Counted from the first letter of the stretch, positions 16,641 to 24,728 are shown. The stretch is DNA of 33,265 nucleotides from DATFES01 sp035457725 (GCA_035457725.1 DATIBC010000121.1:1-33265), one strand, 5' to 3'. Notes: a model not told the origin generated them from the letters alone. Translations and numbers: made by a program.

Positions 16641-17642
16641 ATGACTAGGCGCATGGCCGACGACGCGTTGTCTATCCCGAGACGGCAGGCGGACCGAACG
16701 CCGCCACGGATCACCTACCGGACCGCGGATCTCGACGATGCGCGGGCCTATATGGCGAGAGTGTTTCGCCCGCATCGCCTTTCGCTCGATCCGGGCGAAC
16801 GTCGCATCGCAATGCGTCATGAGAGCGTAAAACTCGACGCCACCTCGTTCCATTGGCTCGAATACGGCGCCAACGTGACGATGAATTCGGCCGGAATGGA
16901 CGGCTTCTACCTGTTCCAAATGAACCTTTCGGGCGATTGCCTGGTGCGCCACGGGGGCCGAGAAGCCCACGTCGCAGCCGGATTCGCATATTTGGTGAAC
17001 CCGATGCCGACGCTGAGCAAGTCCTGGGCTCCGGGATGTCGGCAGCTCATCATTCGCATCGATCGCGGCGCTTTCGAGCGAATGGTCATGCACGAACTTG
17101 GGGTCGACCTCGCGCGCCCGCTGGAGTTCAGTTTCCGACCCCGCGCGGCCAGTGGCGCAATCGTGATGATTTCGGCGCTCGCCACCGCACTCGATACGCA
17201 CGGCTGGCTGCCTCGATCGCGCGCGGCGCATCACCTCGAGACGACGCTGATGGCCTCGCTGCTCGACGAACTGGACCACTCCTACAGCGAGGCGTTCGTC
17301 CGTGCCGAGGCGGCCTGCGCGCCGCATTATGTGCGTCGAGCGGAGGAATTCATCCGCGCTGCGGCGCGCGAGCCAATCACCAGTCAGGATATCGCTTCGG
17401 CCGCCGGGGTCAGCCGGCGCGCGCTTTACGCTGGATTTCGCCGATTCCGCGACATAAGCCCCGGCGCATTCCTCAAGTCGGTGCGGCTGGAGCTTGCTCG
17501 CCAAGCGCTCGAACATGCCGCAAGTTCGGAGACAGTGACCCGAGTCGCGCTCAACTGCGGCTTTACGCACATGAGTAAGTTCGCTCGCGATTTCAGGCGG
17601 CGCTTCGGCCGGCCGCCCTCGGCCTCGGCGCGCCGCCGCTGA
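16641..17642 (+). CDS. AraC-family transcriptional regulator with AraC_binding_2-type sensor
   Basis: The 333-residue protein has an N-terminal cupin-like ligand domain (about 30-200) of the kind found in regulators of aromatic catabolism such as the XylS/FeaR group, and a C-terminal double helix-turn-helix (about 235-330). ITSQDIASAAGVSRRALYAGFRR is the first HTH and VTRVALNCGFTHMSKFARDFRR the second, ending FGRPPS. ATG 16641 and ATG 16653 are both possible and no clear ribosome-binding site decides. It converges with the LivK-like gene only 4 bases away and is the only regulator near the CoA ligase/monooxygenase pair, so it is the likely activator of that cluster (inference). Confidence 0.9.
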   Translation: MTRRMADDALSIPRRQADRTPPRITYRTADLDDARAYMARVFRPHRLSLDPGERRIAMRHESVKLDATSFHWLEYGANVTMNSAGMDGFYLFQMNLSGDCLVRHGGREAHVAAGFAYLVNPMPTLSKSWAPGCRQLIIRIDRGAFERMVMHELGVDLARPLEFSFRPRAASGAIVMISALATALDTHGWLPRSRAAHHLETTLMASLLDELDHSYSEAFVRAEAACAPHYVRRAEEFIRAAAREPITSQDIASAAGVSRRALYAGFRRFRDISPGAFLKSVRLELARQALEHAASSETVTRVALNCGFTHMSKFARDFRRRFGRPPSASARRR

Positions 17643-17646
17643 CCGC

Positions 17647-18813
17647 TTACCAACGCATCGCGCACGCCTTGCCAAGCTCATCGGCCCGCGCCGTATAGAT
17701 TCGCTCGCGCACGGCCAATGTCGTACCGCCATCGCGCGCGACGACCTCGCGGATGTACCAGTCTTGGATTGGAAAATGATTATTGTTGAAGCGAAAGGCG
17801 CCGCGCGCCGATGCAAAGTCGGCGGCGCGCAGTGCGGCGCGGAATCCGTCCTTGTCGTGAAGATCGCCCTTGACCTTGCGGATCGCGCTATCGAGCAACA
17901 GGGCAGTATCGTATCCATACATGGCGAATTCGCTAGGCGCGCGCGAGTATGCCTGTACGAAGCTTTCGACAAAGATCTTGTTGGCGGGAATATCGAGGTC
18001 GGGCGCCCAATTCCCGGAGGTCAACAGTCCCAGCGCTGCCGCGCCCTGCGCTCCTCGGACCGTCGCATCAACAAGCGCAAATCCGCTGTATAGCGGGATC
18101 GTCCCCTTCAATCCGAGCTGGGCGTACTGCTTGACGAAGTTTATCGCGTGGCCGCCAGGATAAAAAACGAACACCGCTTGCGGATTGGCGCCGCGCACCT
18201 GCGCCAATTCGGCGGCAAAGTCGAGTTGATTGATCGGCGTGTAGATTTCCTGGACGATCTCGCCTGAGAACGTGCGCTTGAATCCGGCGATAGCGTCCTT
18301 GCCAGCTTGGTAATTCGGGGCCATCGCCGATACCCGCTTGACTCCCTTGCGCGTCAAGAATTCGCCGACGGGCTCATAGATCTGGTCGTTCTGGAACGCT
18401 ACGGCGAAGAAATTAGGGTCGCATCCTTCGCGGGCCAAGGGCGAAGGCCCAGCATTGGGGCTAATAAGGAATTTGCCGGCTTTCAATGCCGGGCCGGCAA
18501 TCGCCAGCAATACATTCGAAAACGTCGTCCCGATCACAATGTCGACGCGATCGCGCTGAATTAGCCGTTTCACCAGTTCAACGCCTACATCCGGCTTGAG
18601 TTGGTCGTCCGCGACAACGACTTCGACCCTCGCCTCGCCGAGCGTTCCCCCTCGCAGCGCAACGGCGAGACGAAAACCGTCGAGACTGTCCACTCCCACG
18701 GCGCCCGCCGGCCCGGAAAGCGTCGCAATAAATCCGATTTTGACGTCGGCGCACGCCTCTCCGCCGATGGCGACCGCCGCCAGTAGCGCTGCCGCGATTA
18801 TTCGCAACTTCAT
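17647..18813 (-). CDS. Branched-chain-amino-acid-type ABC substrate-binding protein (LivK-like), orphan
   Basis: A 388-residue periplasmic binding protein of fold type I. The signal peptide is MKLRIIAAALLAAVAIGGEA with probable cleavage at EACA-DVKIG, and VKIGFIATLSGPAGAVG is the canonical start of the mature protein. ATG 18813 is chosen for the strong GGGAGGAG site and clean signal peptide. No permease or ATPase of this class is in the window. In aromatic-degrading bacteria such proteins often bind the aromatic acid itself; placed after a CoA ligase, this one may deliver the ligase substrate to a shared Liv-type transporter. The gap to the ligase gene is 143 bases on the same strand. Confidence 0.92.
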   Translation of the reverse strand: MKLRIIAAALLAAVAIGGEACADVKIGFIATLSGPAGAVGVDSLDGFRLAVALRGGTLGEARVEVVVADDQLKPDVGVELVKRLIQRDRVDIVIGTTFSNVLLAIAGPALKAGKFLISPNAGPSPLAREGCDPNFFAVAFQNDQIYEPVGEFLTRKGVKRVSAMAPNYQAGKDAIAGFKRTFSGEIVQEIYTPINQLDFAAELAQVRGANPQAVFVFYPGGHAINFVKQYAQLGLKGTIPLYSGFALVDATVRGAQGAAALGLLTSGNWAPDLDIPANKIFVESFVQAYSRAPSEFAMYGYDTALLLDSAIRKVKGDLHDKDGFRAALRAADFASARGAFRFNNNHFPIQDWYIREVVARDGGTTLAVRERIYTARADELGKACAMRW

Positions 18814-18956
18814 GCTCTCCTCCCTTGGCGCCGCCACGCGGTCGATTTGTTTTGGCCCGATATCGTGCGCGAAAATCTCGGCGATGACGTCTTTGCGCTC
18901 GCAACAAATCCACGAAAGCTCCGACCGCAGCGCACGACTCGCCGCCGGACGAACCG

Positions 18957-20267
18957 CTAGATGCGTTGATCGAGGAAGCGTGGCGCCTTGACGTTCTTCT
19001 CGAACTCGGCCGCCAATGTCCCGGCCTCGACGGTCTCGATCGACGCGGATATCTCGAAAATCCGCCGGATCGCCTGAACGACGTCGGCCGACAGCGCCGT
19101 CGCGTCGCCGCCGCGACGTACTTCGATACGAACCTTCAGCGATTCGAGGGAGGTCTCAGGATCGCTGAACAGGACGGCCTGAAAGTCGGCAAGCATCGGC
19201 TGACGAAACATGAGGTCCTCGAACTCGGCGTGGTTGACGTTTACGCCGCGCACTTTGAAGAAGCCCGTGGTCCGGTTGGCGTGCTGGATCATCGGAAACA
19301 AGTCGGCGAACCGTCCCGCGCCGCGCGAGCGCGGAACAAACCGAACGAGATCGCCCGAATTCCAACGTAGGAACGGCGTGGCGTGGTTGGTCCATAGCGG
19401 GGTGACGCAGAAGGTGCCGACCTCGCCCTCCGGAACCGGCGCTCCAGTTTGCGGATCAATCACCTCGACGAAAAAAAGGTCGGTCCAAATGTGGATGCCG
19501 TCGTGGGCGGCGTTCTCCGACCCCATCAACCCGGCCTCGCTCATTCCGAATACGTCATACACTTCGGCTCCCCACTGACGAGCGATCTTCTCGCGCTTCG
19601 CGGCCGACAATGTTTCGGCGGAGCACACCACCTTGCTAACCGACGATGTCGCTAGATCGATCCCACGAGCCTCAGCGAGATTCGCGAGATGCAGCGCGAA
19701 GCTGCTCATGCCGATGAACACCGTCGGTTTCAGCGTCACGATCAGATCGAGCTGGGCCGCCGACGGCGTGGCGTTGCCGGCGCCCGCCCAAATCATGCCG
19801 ACCCCGACCTTGTGGCCGCTGCGGGCCCAGACCTGCCCCGCGGGATGGACTCCGAGCGGGAAGGCAAGGTGGCACAGGTCGCCGGCGACTATGCCCATGC
19901 AGGCGAACGATCGCGCCCACGACTCCATGCCGAAGGCGAGGTCATCGAACGTTCGCGGGTAGAAAACCGGCTTGCCCGTCGTTCCGCCCGAGCGCCAATA
20001 CTCGGCGATCTCGTTTTCCCGCGCGATGCAGAACCGCCGCATGAACTCGCCGTGGTCGAGGACCCGCAGCGACTCCTTGTCGAGAATTGGAATGCGGCGC
20101 CAATGCTCGGGATCGTCGAGCTTGTCGATGTCGATATGGTCGAGCTTGCCGCGATACCAATCGGCCGCTCTGGCGCGCGCGACGGCGATCTTCTTGCGTC
20201 CGCGCTGGATACGCCCGATCTCGGCCCGCGAACTCGGCAGCGCGAACGGCGTGATCGATTCGGCCAT
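18957..20267 (-). CDS. PaaK-like acyl/aryl-CoA ligase (adenylate-forming)
   Basis: The 436-residue protein is the size of phenylacetate-CoA ligases and much smaller than benzoate-CoA ligases. The phosphate-binding A3 motif is RSGGTTGKP at 92-100, the A5 motif is YDVFGMSEAG at 237-246, SGDLVRF is the A7 region and FFKVRGVNVNHAEFE the hinge region. FEKNVKAPRFLDQR at the C-terminus contains the likely catalytic lysine. It would adenylate a carboxylic acid and form its CoA thioester. Divergence from the monooxygenase/OYE gene suggests an ortho-substituted benzoate such as anthranilate or salicylate as substrate (inference). ATG 20267 has a GAAGGG site; upstream in-frame ATG 20321 is not supported. 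Confidence 0.88.
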   Translation of the reverse strand: MAESITPFALPSSRAEIGRIQRGRKKIAVARARAADWYRGKLDHIDIDKLDDPEHWRRIPILDKESLRVLDHGEFMRRFCIARENEIAEYWRSGGTTGKPVFYPRTFDDLAFGMESWARSFACMGIVAGDLCHLAFPLGVHPAGQVWARSGHKVGVGMIWAGAGNATPSAAQLDLIVTLKPTVFIGMSSFALHLANLAEARGIDLATSSVSKVVCSAETLSAAKREKIARQWGAEVYDVFGMSEAGLMGSENAAHDGIHIWTDLFFVEVIDPQTGAPVPEGEVGTFCVTPLWTNHATPFLRWNSGDLVRFVPRSRGAGRFADLFPMIQHANRTTGFFKVRGVNVNHAEFEDLMFRQPMLADFQAVLFSDPETSLESLKVRIEVRRGGDATALSADVVQAIRRIFEISASIETVEAGTLAAEFEKNVKAPRFLDQRI

Positions 20268-20376
20268 GGAGCCCTTCGGTGCGCCTAAGTTCCCGGCATT
20301 TTCCCACCGACGCCCGCGCATCCTCTATCCCGCCAGCGCATTCGATAGCCCTTCTGTGCAGAATTCCGCTTCGCAT

Positions 20377-20389
20377 CCGTCGTCGACGG
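20377..20389. promoter_or_regulatory. 13-base palindrome CCGTCG-T-CGACGG, candidate operator
   Basis: A perfect 6-base inverted repeat with a 1-base centre lies in the 184-base gap between the divergent ligase and monooxygenase genes and directly abuts the candidate -35 box at 20390. The position suits a repressor or activator site controlling the pair. It is based on symmetry and location; in GC-rich DNA such palindromes also arise by chance. Confidence 0.35.
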
Positions 20390-20419
20390 TTGGCGGGGCG
20401 TGCCGTCCCAATCGATACT
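20390..20419 (+). promoter_or_regulatory. Candidate promoter of the monooxygenase/reductase gene
   Basis: TTGGCG (20390-20395) and GATACT (20414-20419) each match four of six sigma-70-type consensus positions with an 18-base spacer. Transcription would start about 25 bases before ATG 20452, leaving room for the GAGGGA ribosome-binding site. Confidence 0.3.
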
Positions 20420-20451
20420 TTCGTGCAACTTTGCCGAGGGACGGATCTCGA

Positions 20452-22797
20452 ATGGCGCGCGCGCTGAAGATCGCCGTTGTTGGCGGCGGACCGGGTGGGC
20501 TCTATTTCGCAATTCTCATGCGCAAAGCCAACCCGGGCAACGAAGTCACCGTCTATGAGCGCAATCGGCCCGACGATACATTCGGGTTCGGCGTCGTATT
20601 TTCGGACGAAACACTGGGTAATTTCCGCCAACGCGATCCCGAAAGCTATGTCGCAGTCACCAACGCATTCGCCTACTGGAGCGAAATCGATGTCCATGTC
20701 CGAGGATCGATCCTCCGCTCCGACGGCCATGGCTTCTGCGGCCTCGAGCGCAAGACGCTGCTATCAATTCTGCAACAGCGCGCGCAGTCGCTCGGAGTCC
20801 GATTGAGGTTCCAGACCGAAATCGCCGACTTGTCGCAATTGGCCGACTGCGATCTTGTGGTCGGCGCCGACGGGATCAACAGCCAAATCCGCGAAAGTTA
20901 CAAGGATGCTTTTCGCCCGCTGATCGATTGGCGGAAGAACCGCTTCTGTTGGCTCGGCAGCACGCGCTCTCTGCCGGCATTCACGTTCGCTTTCAAGGAG
21001 AATGATCATGGAATCTGGATTCTCGGCGCGTATCAGTACAAGGCTGGCTCCAGTACCTGGGTTCCCGAATGTTCCGATGAAACTTGGCGCAATGCCGGCC
21101 TCGATCAAGCCGACGAGTCGCAGACCGTCGATTATCTCGAGCGCCTGTGGGCCGATTTGCTCGCCGGACACCCGCTGCTGACCAACCGCTCGCTGTGGCG
21201 AACCTTCCCGGCGATCAAGAACGAGCGTTGGTATCACGACAACATCGTGCTGATCGGGGACGCGTTGCACACGGCGCACTACTCGATCGGTTCGGGAACG
21301 AAGCTGGCGATGGAGGATGCGATCGCCCTCGCCGATGCGCTCGAGGTTTCCGGTTCCTTGGAGGCCAGCCTGGCGCGATTCGAAGCCGCCCGGCGCGAAG
21401 AGGTCGAGAAAACGCAACATGCGGCCGACGTCAGTCTACGATGGTTCGAGACGCAGCGCCGCTTCTGGCGGCTTGAACCTCCCCAACTCGCCTTCAGCCT
21501 GCTGTCGCGATCGAAGCAAATAACGTACGAGAACCTGAGGCGTCGCGACGAGGCGTTCGTGGCCGAGGTCGAGCGCTGGTTCGCCCATCGCGTCCGCGAT
21601 GAATTTGGCGTTGATATACCGCTCGATCCGCCGCCGCCGCCGATGTTCTGTCCCTTCCGCCTGCGCGGTATGACGTTGACCAATCGCGTCATGGTCTCGC
21701 CGATGGGCATGTATTCCGCGGAGGACGGGACGCCCGGCAAGTTCCATCTCGTCCATATCGGTTCGTTCGCACTCGGCGGCGCCGGCCTGATTTTCGTCGA
21801 GACGACGCATGTCTCGAGGGAAAGTCGCATCACGCCCGGGTGCTGCGGTATCTACAAGCGCGAGCATGTCGCGGCATGGCGCGAGATTGTCGATTTCGTC
21901 CATGCCAGCAGCGACGCCAAAATCTGTCTGCAACTCGGCCACGCAGGCCGTAAGGGATCGACGCGTCGCGGCTGGGAGGGCATGGATCTGCCGCTCGAGG
22001 AGGGCAATTGGCCGATCCATTCCGCATCCGCGCTGCCGTTTCGGCCGGAAAGCCAGGTGCCGATCGAGATCGACCGCGCCGAAATGACCCGTGTGCGCGA
22101 TCAGTTCGTGCGCGCCGCCGGGATGGCGGACGATGCCGGATTCGATATGCTCGAATTGCACATGGCGCACGGCTATCTGCTGTCAAGCTTCATCTCGCCG
22201 CTTACGAATCTCAGGCGGGACGAATACGGCGGCGATCTGGCGAACCGCCTGCGATACCCGCTTGAAGTCTTCGACGCCGTGCGCGCCGTATGGCCCGGCG
22301 CCAAGCCAATGTCGGTGCGGATCTCGGCCACCGATTGGGCGGACGGCGGCTTACCGCTCGAGGATGCAACCGAGATCGCCCGTCGCTTCAAAGCGCACGG
22401 ATGCGACATCATCGACGTCTCAGCCGGGCAAACGACGATCATGGCGAAACCCGTCTACGGACGGATGTTTCAGACTCCGTTCGCCGAAGCGATCCGAGAC
22501 GAAGCGCGAATTCCGGTCATCGCGGTTGGCAACATAACCAACGCCGATCAAGTTAATACGATCTTACTGGCGGGCCGCGCCGATGTCGTCGCGTTGGCTC
22601 GTCCCCATCTCGCCGATCCGCATTTCACGCTTCGGGCCGCCGCGCACTATGGCTACACGCCGCAACGTTGGCCGATACAGTACGGTCCCGGGAAGGAGCA
22701 GGCATTTCGCCTCGCCGAACGCTCGAACCGCGAAGACAGTCAATTGCGACTTGCGGCGCGCTCGCTCCCGCCCGAAACGCGGCTACCGGCCGCCTGA
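20452..22797 (+). CDS. FAD monooxygenase/OYE reductase fusion (2-aminobenzoyl-CoA monooxygenase/reductase or salicylyl-CoA 5-hydroxylase type)
   Basis: The 781-residue protein joins two flavoenzymes. Residues 1-390 are a class A FAD monooxygenase: GGGPGG at 11-16 binds ADP and GDALHTAHYSIGSG from G269 binds the FAD ribityl part. Residues about 398-770 are an old-yellow-enzyme FMN domain, with FRLRGMTLTNRVMVSPMGMY, QLGHAGRKGS, the catalytic pair H570/H573 and Y575 (HMAHGYL), and ADVVALARPHLADP. Length and order match 2-aminobenzoyl-CoA monooxygenase/reductase of Azoarcus evansii and salicylyl-CoA 5-hydroxylase of Streptomyces. The first half hydroxylates an aryl-CoA; in the aminobenzoyl-CoA enzyme the second half then reduces the ring. 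It is divergent from the CoA ligase that could supply its substrate, and its 3' end overlaps the GFA gene by 15 bases. Confidence 0.9.
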   Translation: MARALKIAVVGGGPGGLYFAILMRKANPGNEVTVYERNRPDDTFGFGVVFSDETLGNFRQRDPESYVAVTNAFAYWSEIDVHVRGSILRSDGHGFCGLERKTLLSILQQRAQSLGVRLRFQTEIADLSQLADCDLVVGADGINSQIRESYKDAFRPLIDWRKNRFCWLGSTRSLPAFTFAFKENDHGIWILGAYQYKAGSSTWVPECSDETWRNAGLDQADESQTVDYLERLWADLLAGHPLLTNRSLWRTFPAIKNERWYHDNIVLIGDALHTAHYSIGSGTKLAMEDAIALADALEVSGSLEASLARFEAARREEVEKTQHAADVSLRWFETQRRFWRLEPPQLAFSLLSRSKQITYENLRRRDEAFVAEVERWFAHRVRDEFGVDIPLDPPPPPMFCPFRLRGMTLTNRVMVSPMGMYSAEDGTPGKFHLVHIGSFALGGAGLIFVETTHVSRESRITPGCCGIYKREHVAAWREIVDFVHASSDAKICLQLGHAGRKGSTRRGWEGMDLPLEEGNWPIHSASALPFRPESQVPIEIDRAEMTRVRDQFVRAAGMADDAGFDMLELHMAHGYLLSSFISPLTNLRRDEYGGDLANRLRYPLEVFDAVRAVWPGAKPMSVRISATDWADGGLPLEDATEIARRFKAHGCDIIDVSAGQTTIMAKPVYGRMFQTPFAEAIRDEARIPVIAVGNITNADQVNTILLAGRADVVALARPHLADPHFTLRAAAHYGYTPQRWPIQYGPGKEQAFRLAERSNREDSQLRLAARSLPPETRLPAA

Positions 22798-23310
22798 ATG
22801 GCGACGTTTCGCCCGATGCCGGCGGCGCCGCGCTTTCGCTCCGCCGAGCAGCCCGTGCGCGCGATGCCATTCCTCCAGCGATTGCACGGGATACTCGGCG
22901 GTCCGCGCGTCACCCTTACGTGCATCGACCCGCACCCAATTGGCCTTCGAGCCGAGCATCATGTGAACGTGCATCGGCGGAGGCGGCAGAGCGGTGTCGA
23001 TAGCGCTAGCGAAAGGGTGGACGAGTTCCGGCCAGCGGGGGTCCCACACCCAGAGCGCCGAGCCGCAGCGCTTGCAGAAGCGCCGCTCGGCCGGGCTTCG
23101 CTCGCCGCCGAGCTTGGCTTGGAATTTGGCGATATTTGATTTTCCGCGCACTTTCAGGCTGGCGGCCGTTCCGCCGAGATTGATTGCGTATCCGCCCCCT
23201 CCCGCGGTCTTCCGGCAGATCGAGCAGTAACAGCGCAGATACGGTACCGGCGCGTAAGCGTCGAGCGAAAATCGCACGCCGCCGCAACCGCAGGAGCCTT
23301 CGAGTCGCAT
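22783..23310 (-). CDS. GFA-family zinc protein (glutathione-dependent formaldehyde-activating-like)
   Basis: The 175-residue protein has the GFA (Mss4-like) cysteine pattern: C7-x-C9, C27-x-C29-x2-C32 and C79-x2-C82 (RFCKRCGSALWVW), binding structural and possibly catalytic zinc. Most members of this family have no proven formaldehyde role, so function is open. The last 20 or so residues are an Arg/Lys/His-rich tail unlike the core family and run into the end of the convergent monooxygenase gene. A strong GGAGGGG site precedes ATG 23310. Confidence 0.9.
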   Translation of the reverse strand: MRLEGSCGCGGVRFSLDAYAPVPYLRCYCSICRKTAGGGGYAINLGGTAASLKVRGKSNIAKFQAKLGGERSPAERRFCKRCGSALWVWDPRWPELVHPFASAIDTALPPPPMHVHMMLGSKANWVRVDARKGDARTAEYPVQSLEEWHRAHGLLGGAKARRRRHRAKRRHSGGR

Positions 23311-23400
23311 ACTCCCCTCCTGTCATTCGAAAGGAGGGAATATGGCGTCTAGCGCGGCGCGCGTGCAACCCGTCCGGCGGACGCGCACCGGGCCTACTCG

Positions 23401-23841
23401 TCATTGTCCACACTGATCGGTGACGATCAGCGGGCAGATCCGGCACGCCGCCACGGCGCGTTGACGATACCAGCGGCAGTCGGCACGGATCGCACACGCC
23501 GGAGGCGGCGCTTCGTCGCCCGGTTCGAGTTTGTCGACAGCGATTCGTTCGAGGACACGCTCGATGACACCGCAGGCGGTGCCTGTCCACTGCGAGCAAA
23601 GTCCCTTGACACATGCGCCGGCGAAGCGGAAGCGGCGTTCCGGCGAGCCTGCGTTCTCGGCGCGAGTAACGAACTCGACATCGATGGTTAGCGGCGTCGG
23701 CAAAAACGCGACTCGGCCGTCGTCCTGCACGACACCCAACAAGCGTGCGCCCGGAGCGGCGCGCGAACTCGGGCAGGTCAATCGGTCATTGGCGCTGCGC
23801 TTGCGACCTCCGGCCGTCAACCGCCGGACGCGGCTTGGCAC
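23401..23841 (-). CDS. Cysteine-rich protein of unknown function
   Basis: The 146-residue frame starts with GTG two bases after the stop of the upstream small gene, so the two are probably coupled. The C-terminal half carries an ordered cysteine set, CVKGLCSQWTGTAC (C-x4-C-x7-C), then CAIRADC (C-x5-C), C-x10-C and CRIC (C-x2-C), plus a last Cys near the end. This is the pattern of a zinc or iron-sulfur protein. CRWYRQRAVAACRICP and LIVTD look conserved, but I cannot attach a family name. There is no signal peptide or membrane segment. An in-frame GTG lies further in, so the N-terminal 25 residues are uncertain. Confidence 0.65.
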   Translation of the reverse strand: MPSRVRRLTAGGRKRSANDRLTCPSSRAAPGARLLGVVQDDGRVAFLPTPLTIDVEFVTRAENAGSPERRFRFAGACVKGLCSQWTGTACGVIERVLERIAVDKLEPGDEAPPPACAIRADCRWYRQRAVAACRICPLIVTDQCGQ

Positions 23842-23842
23842 G

Positions 23843-24079
23843 TTACCTACCGAGCAGCCCCGATTTGATCTGTGACTCGACGCGCTCCAGGTCGGCGATC
23901 TTGCCGCTGTTGAGGATCAGGCCGAGCCAATCCCTGGGGAACCGGAAGCCAAGATTCCGCCCGCCGCCAAGCGCCGCCAATTCCCGCAACACGGCCTGCT
24001 GGATTCCGTGCTCGATACGCCGCTTGGTGCCGGGTGAAAGTTTGAGATCGCCGAGGTCGACGACGAAGCGTGATGCCAT
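23843..24079 (-). CDS. Small protein of unknown function (78 residues)
   Basis: The start ATG 24079 is set by a very good GGAGGAGAGG site; the frame is open to 24151 but that part is not supported. The protein is basic and helical in the middle (KRRIEHGIQQAVLRELAAL), followed by a Gly-rich turn and RFPRDWLGLIL. The pattern resembles small accessory proteins that co-occur with larger effectors, but I know no function. The cysteine-rich gene follows directly. The divergent membrane-protein/nuclease run starts 331 bases away, and the two sets may share the intergenic region. Confidence 0.72.
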   Translation of the reverse strand: MASRFVVDLGDLKLSPGTKRRIEHGIQQAVLRELAALGGGRNLGFRFPRDWLGLILNSGKIADLERVESQIKSGLLGR

Positions 24080-24410
24080 GACGCCCTCTCCTCCGCCGGG
24101 AAAATTCATCGGTGCCGTGCGATGCATTCGATGATCGAATAAGTCTAGCACAGCTAATGCGTGTATTCTATCCGCTAACTGATCTTCCGGCTACTGATCA
24201 ACCTTCTGGAGGAGTGGAGAGTCTTTTACCACCGGATCGAGCCCTGACAACTGCATGTAATTCCGAGAATTCGGCCCAAAGCGAGCGGTGTACAACCTAT
24301 ACGTTAATCCGTATCCTGATGATTATGGTTGCAATCAACGACTAGACTCGAAGAAAGGTTGTGGTGCATATAGATGGTGATTAAACGCCGGAGCAAGTGA
24401 GACGCCCGCC
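24080..24410. other. AT-richer divergent intergenic region, no gene
   Basis: These 331 bases separate the minus-strand small-protein pair from the plus-strand membrane/nuclease run and are visibly richer in A+T than the flanks, especially 24120-24385. They hold a 15-base palindrome (24126-24140) and two direct ACTGATC copies (24178-24184 and 24193-24199, 15-base spacing). A CTGACA box lies at 24246-24251. The one open frame across it (24112-24345, plus) shows no coding-like composition and no family similarity. It probably carries promoters in both directions. Confidence 0.5.
24126..24140. promoter_or_regulatory. Palindrome ATTCGA-TGA-TCGAAT, candidate operator
   Basis: A perfect 6-base inverted repeat with a 3-base centre lies 47 bases before the start of the 78-residue gene. 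Its size and place fit a dimeric repressor site controlling the minus-strand pair, the divergent run, or both. No binding data or matching regulator gene is in the window. Confidence 0.35.
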
Positions 24411-24728
24411 GTGGTTGTGAGCACGATTTCGGCTGCGCTGGTTCTGGTCCTCGCCGCGTTGGGTGCGGTTATTGCCTACCGCGTCTTGGTCTCGGGCGAC
24501 GTCTTCGATCTGCTTGCCGATCGGCCTGGCGGTGGTGCCAACCCCGAACGGATCCAAATGCTCGCCTTCGCGTTTGCGAGCGCAGCCGCGTACGGAGCGC
24601 TCGGCCTGCGCAAGCTGCCCGACATCGCCGCCGACCCGGCACTACCCGACGTTCCCGAGTGGCTGCTGGCCGTCGCCGGAGCAAGCCAGCTTCTCTATCT
24701 CGCCGGCAAGGTCGGCCGGCGGCGTTAA
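24411..24728 (+). CDS. Small three-helix membrane protein A, unknown function
   Basis: The 105-residue protein starts with GTG (24411, or GTG 24417); the upstream GGAG is a little far, so the start is uncertain. Predicted membrane segments are about 5-24, 49-66 and 84-100. Between helices 1 and 2 is the loop DVFDLLADRPGGGANPERIQ, and the C-terminus is AGKVGRRR. The skeleton R47-x-Q49-x3-F53, then V81-P82, G90-x-S92, K100 and G102-R103 is repeated in the next gene with almost identical spacing, so the two proteins are paralogues. No function is known to me. Confidence 0.75.
   Translation: MVVSTISAALVLVLAALGAVIAYRVLVSGDVFDLLADRPGGGANPERIQMLAFAFASAAAYGALGLRKLPDIAADPALPDVPEWLLAVAGASQLLYLAGKVGRRR

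Noticed and set aside
19972..20451. N-terminal extension of the monooxygenase/OYE fusion
   Set aside because: It runs antisense through the CoA ligase gene and the promoter region; the Rossmann fold begins right after ATG 20452.
24112..24345. 77-codon plus-strand frame in the divergent intergenic region
   Set aside because: No ribosome-binding site, no similarity, and it covers the palindrome and repeats; more likely regulatory DNA.
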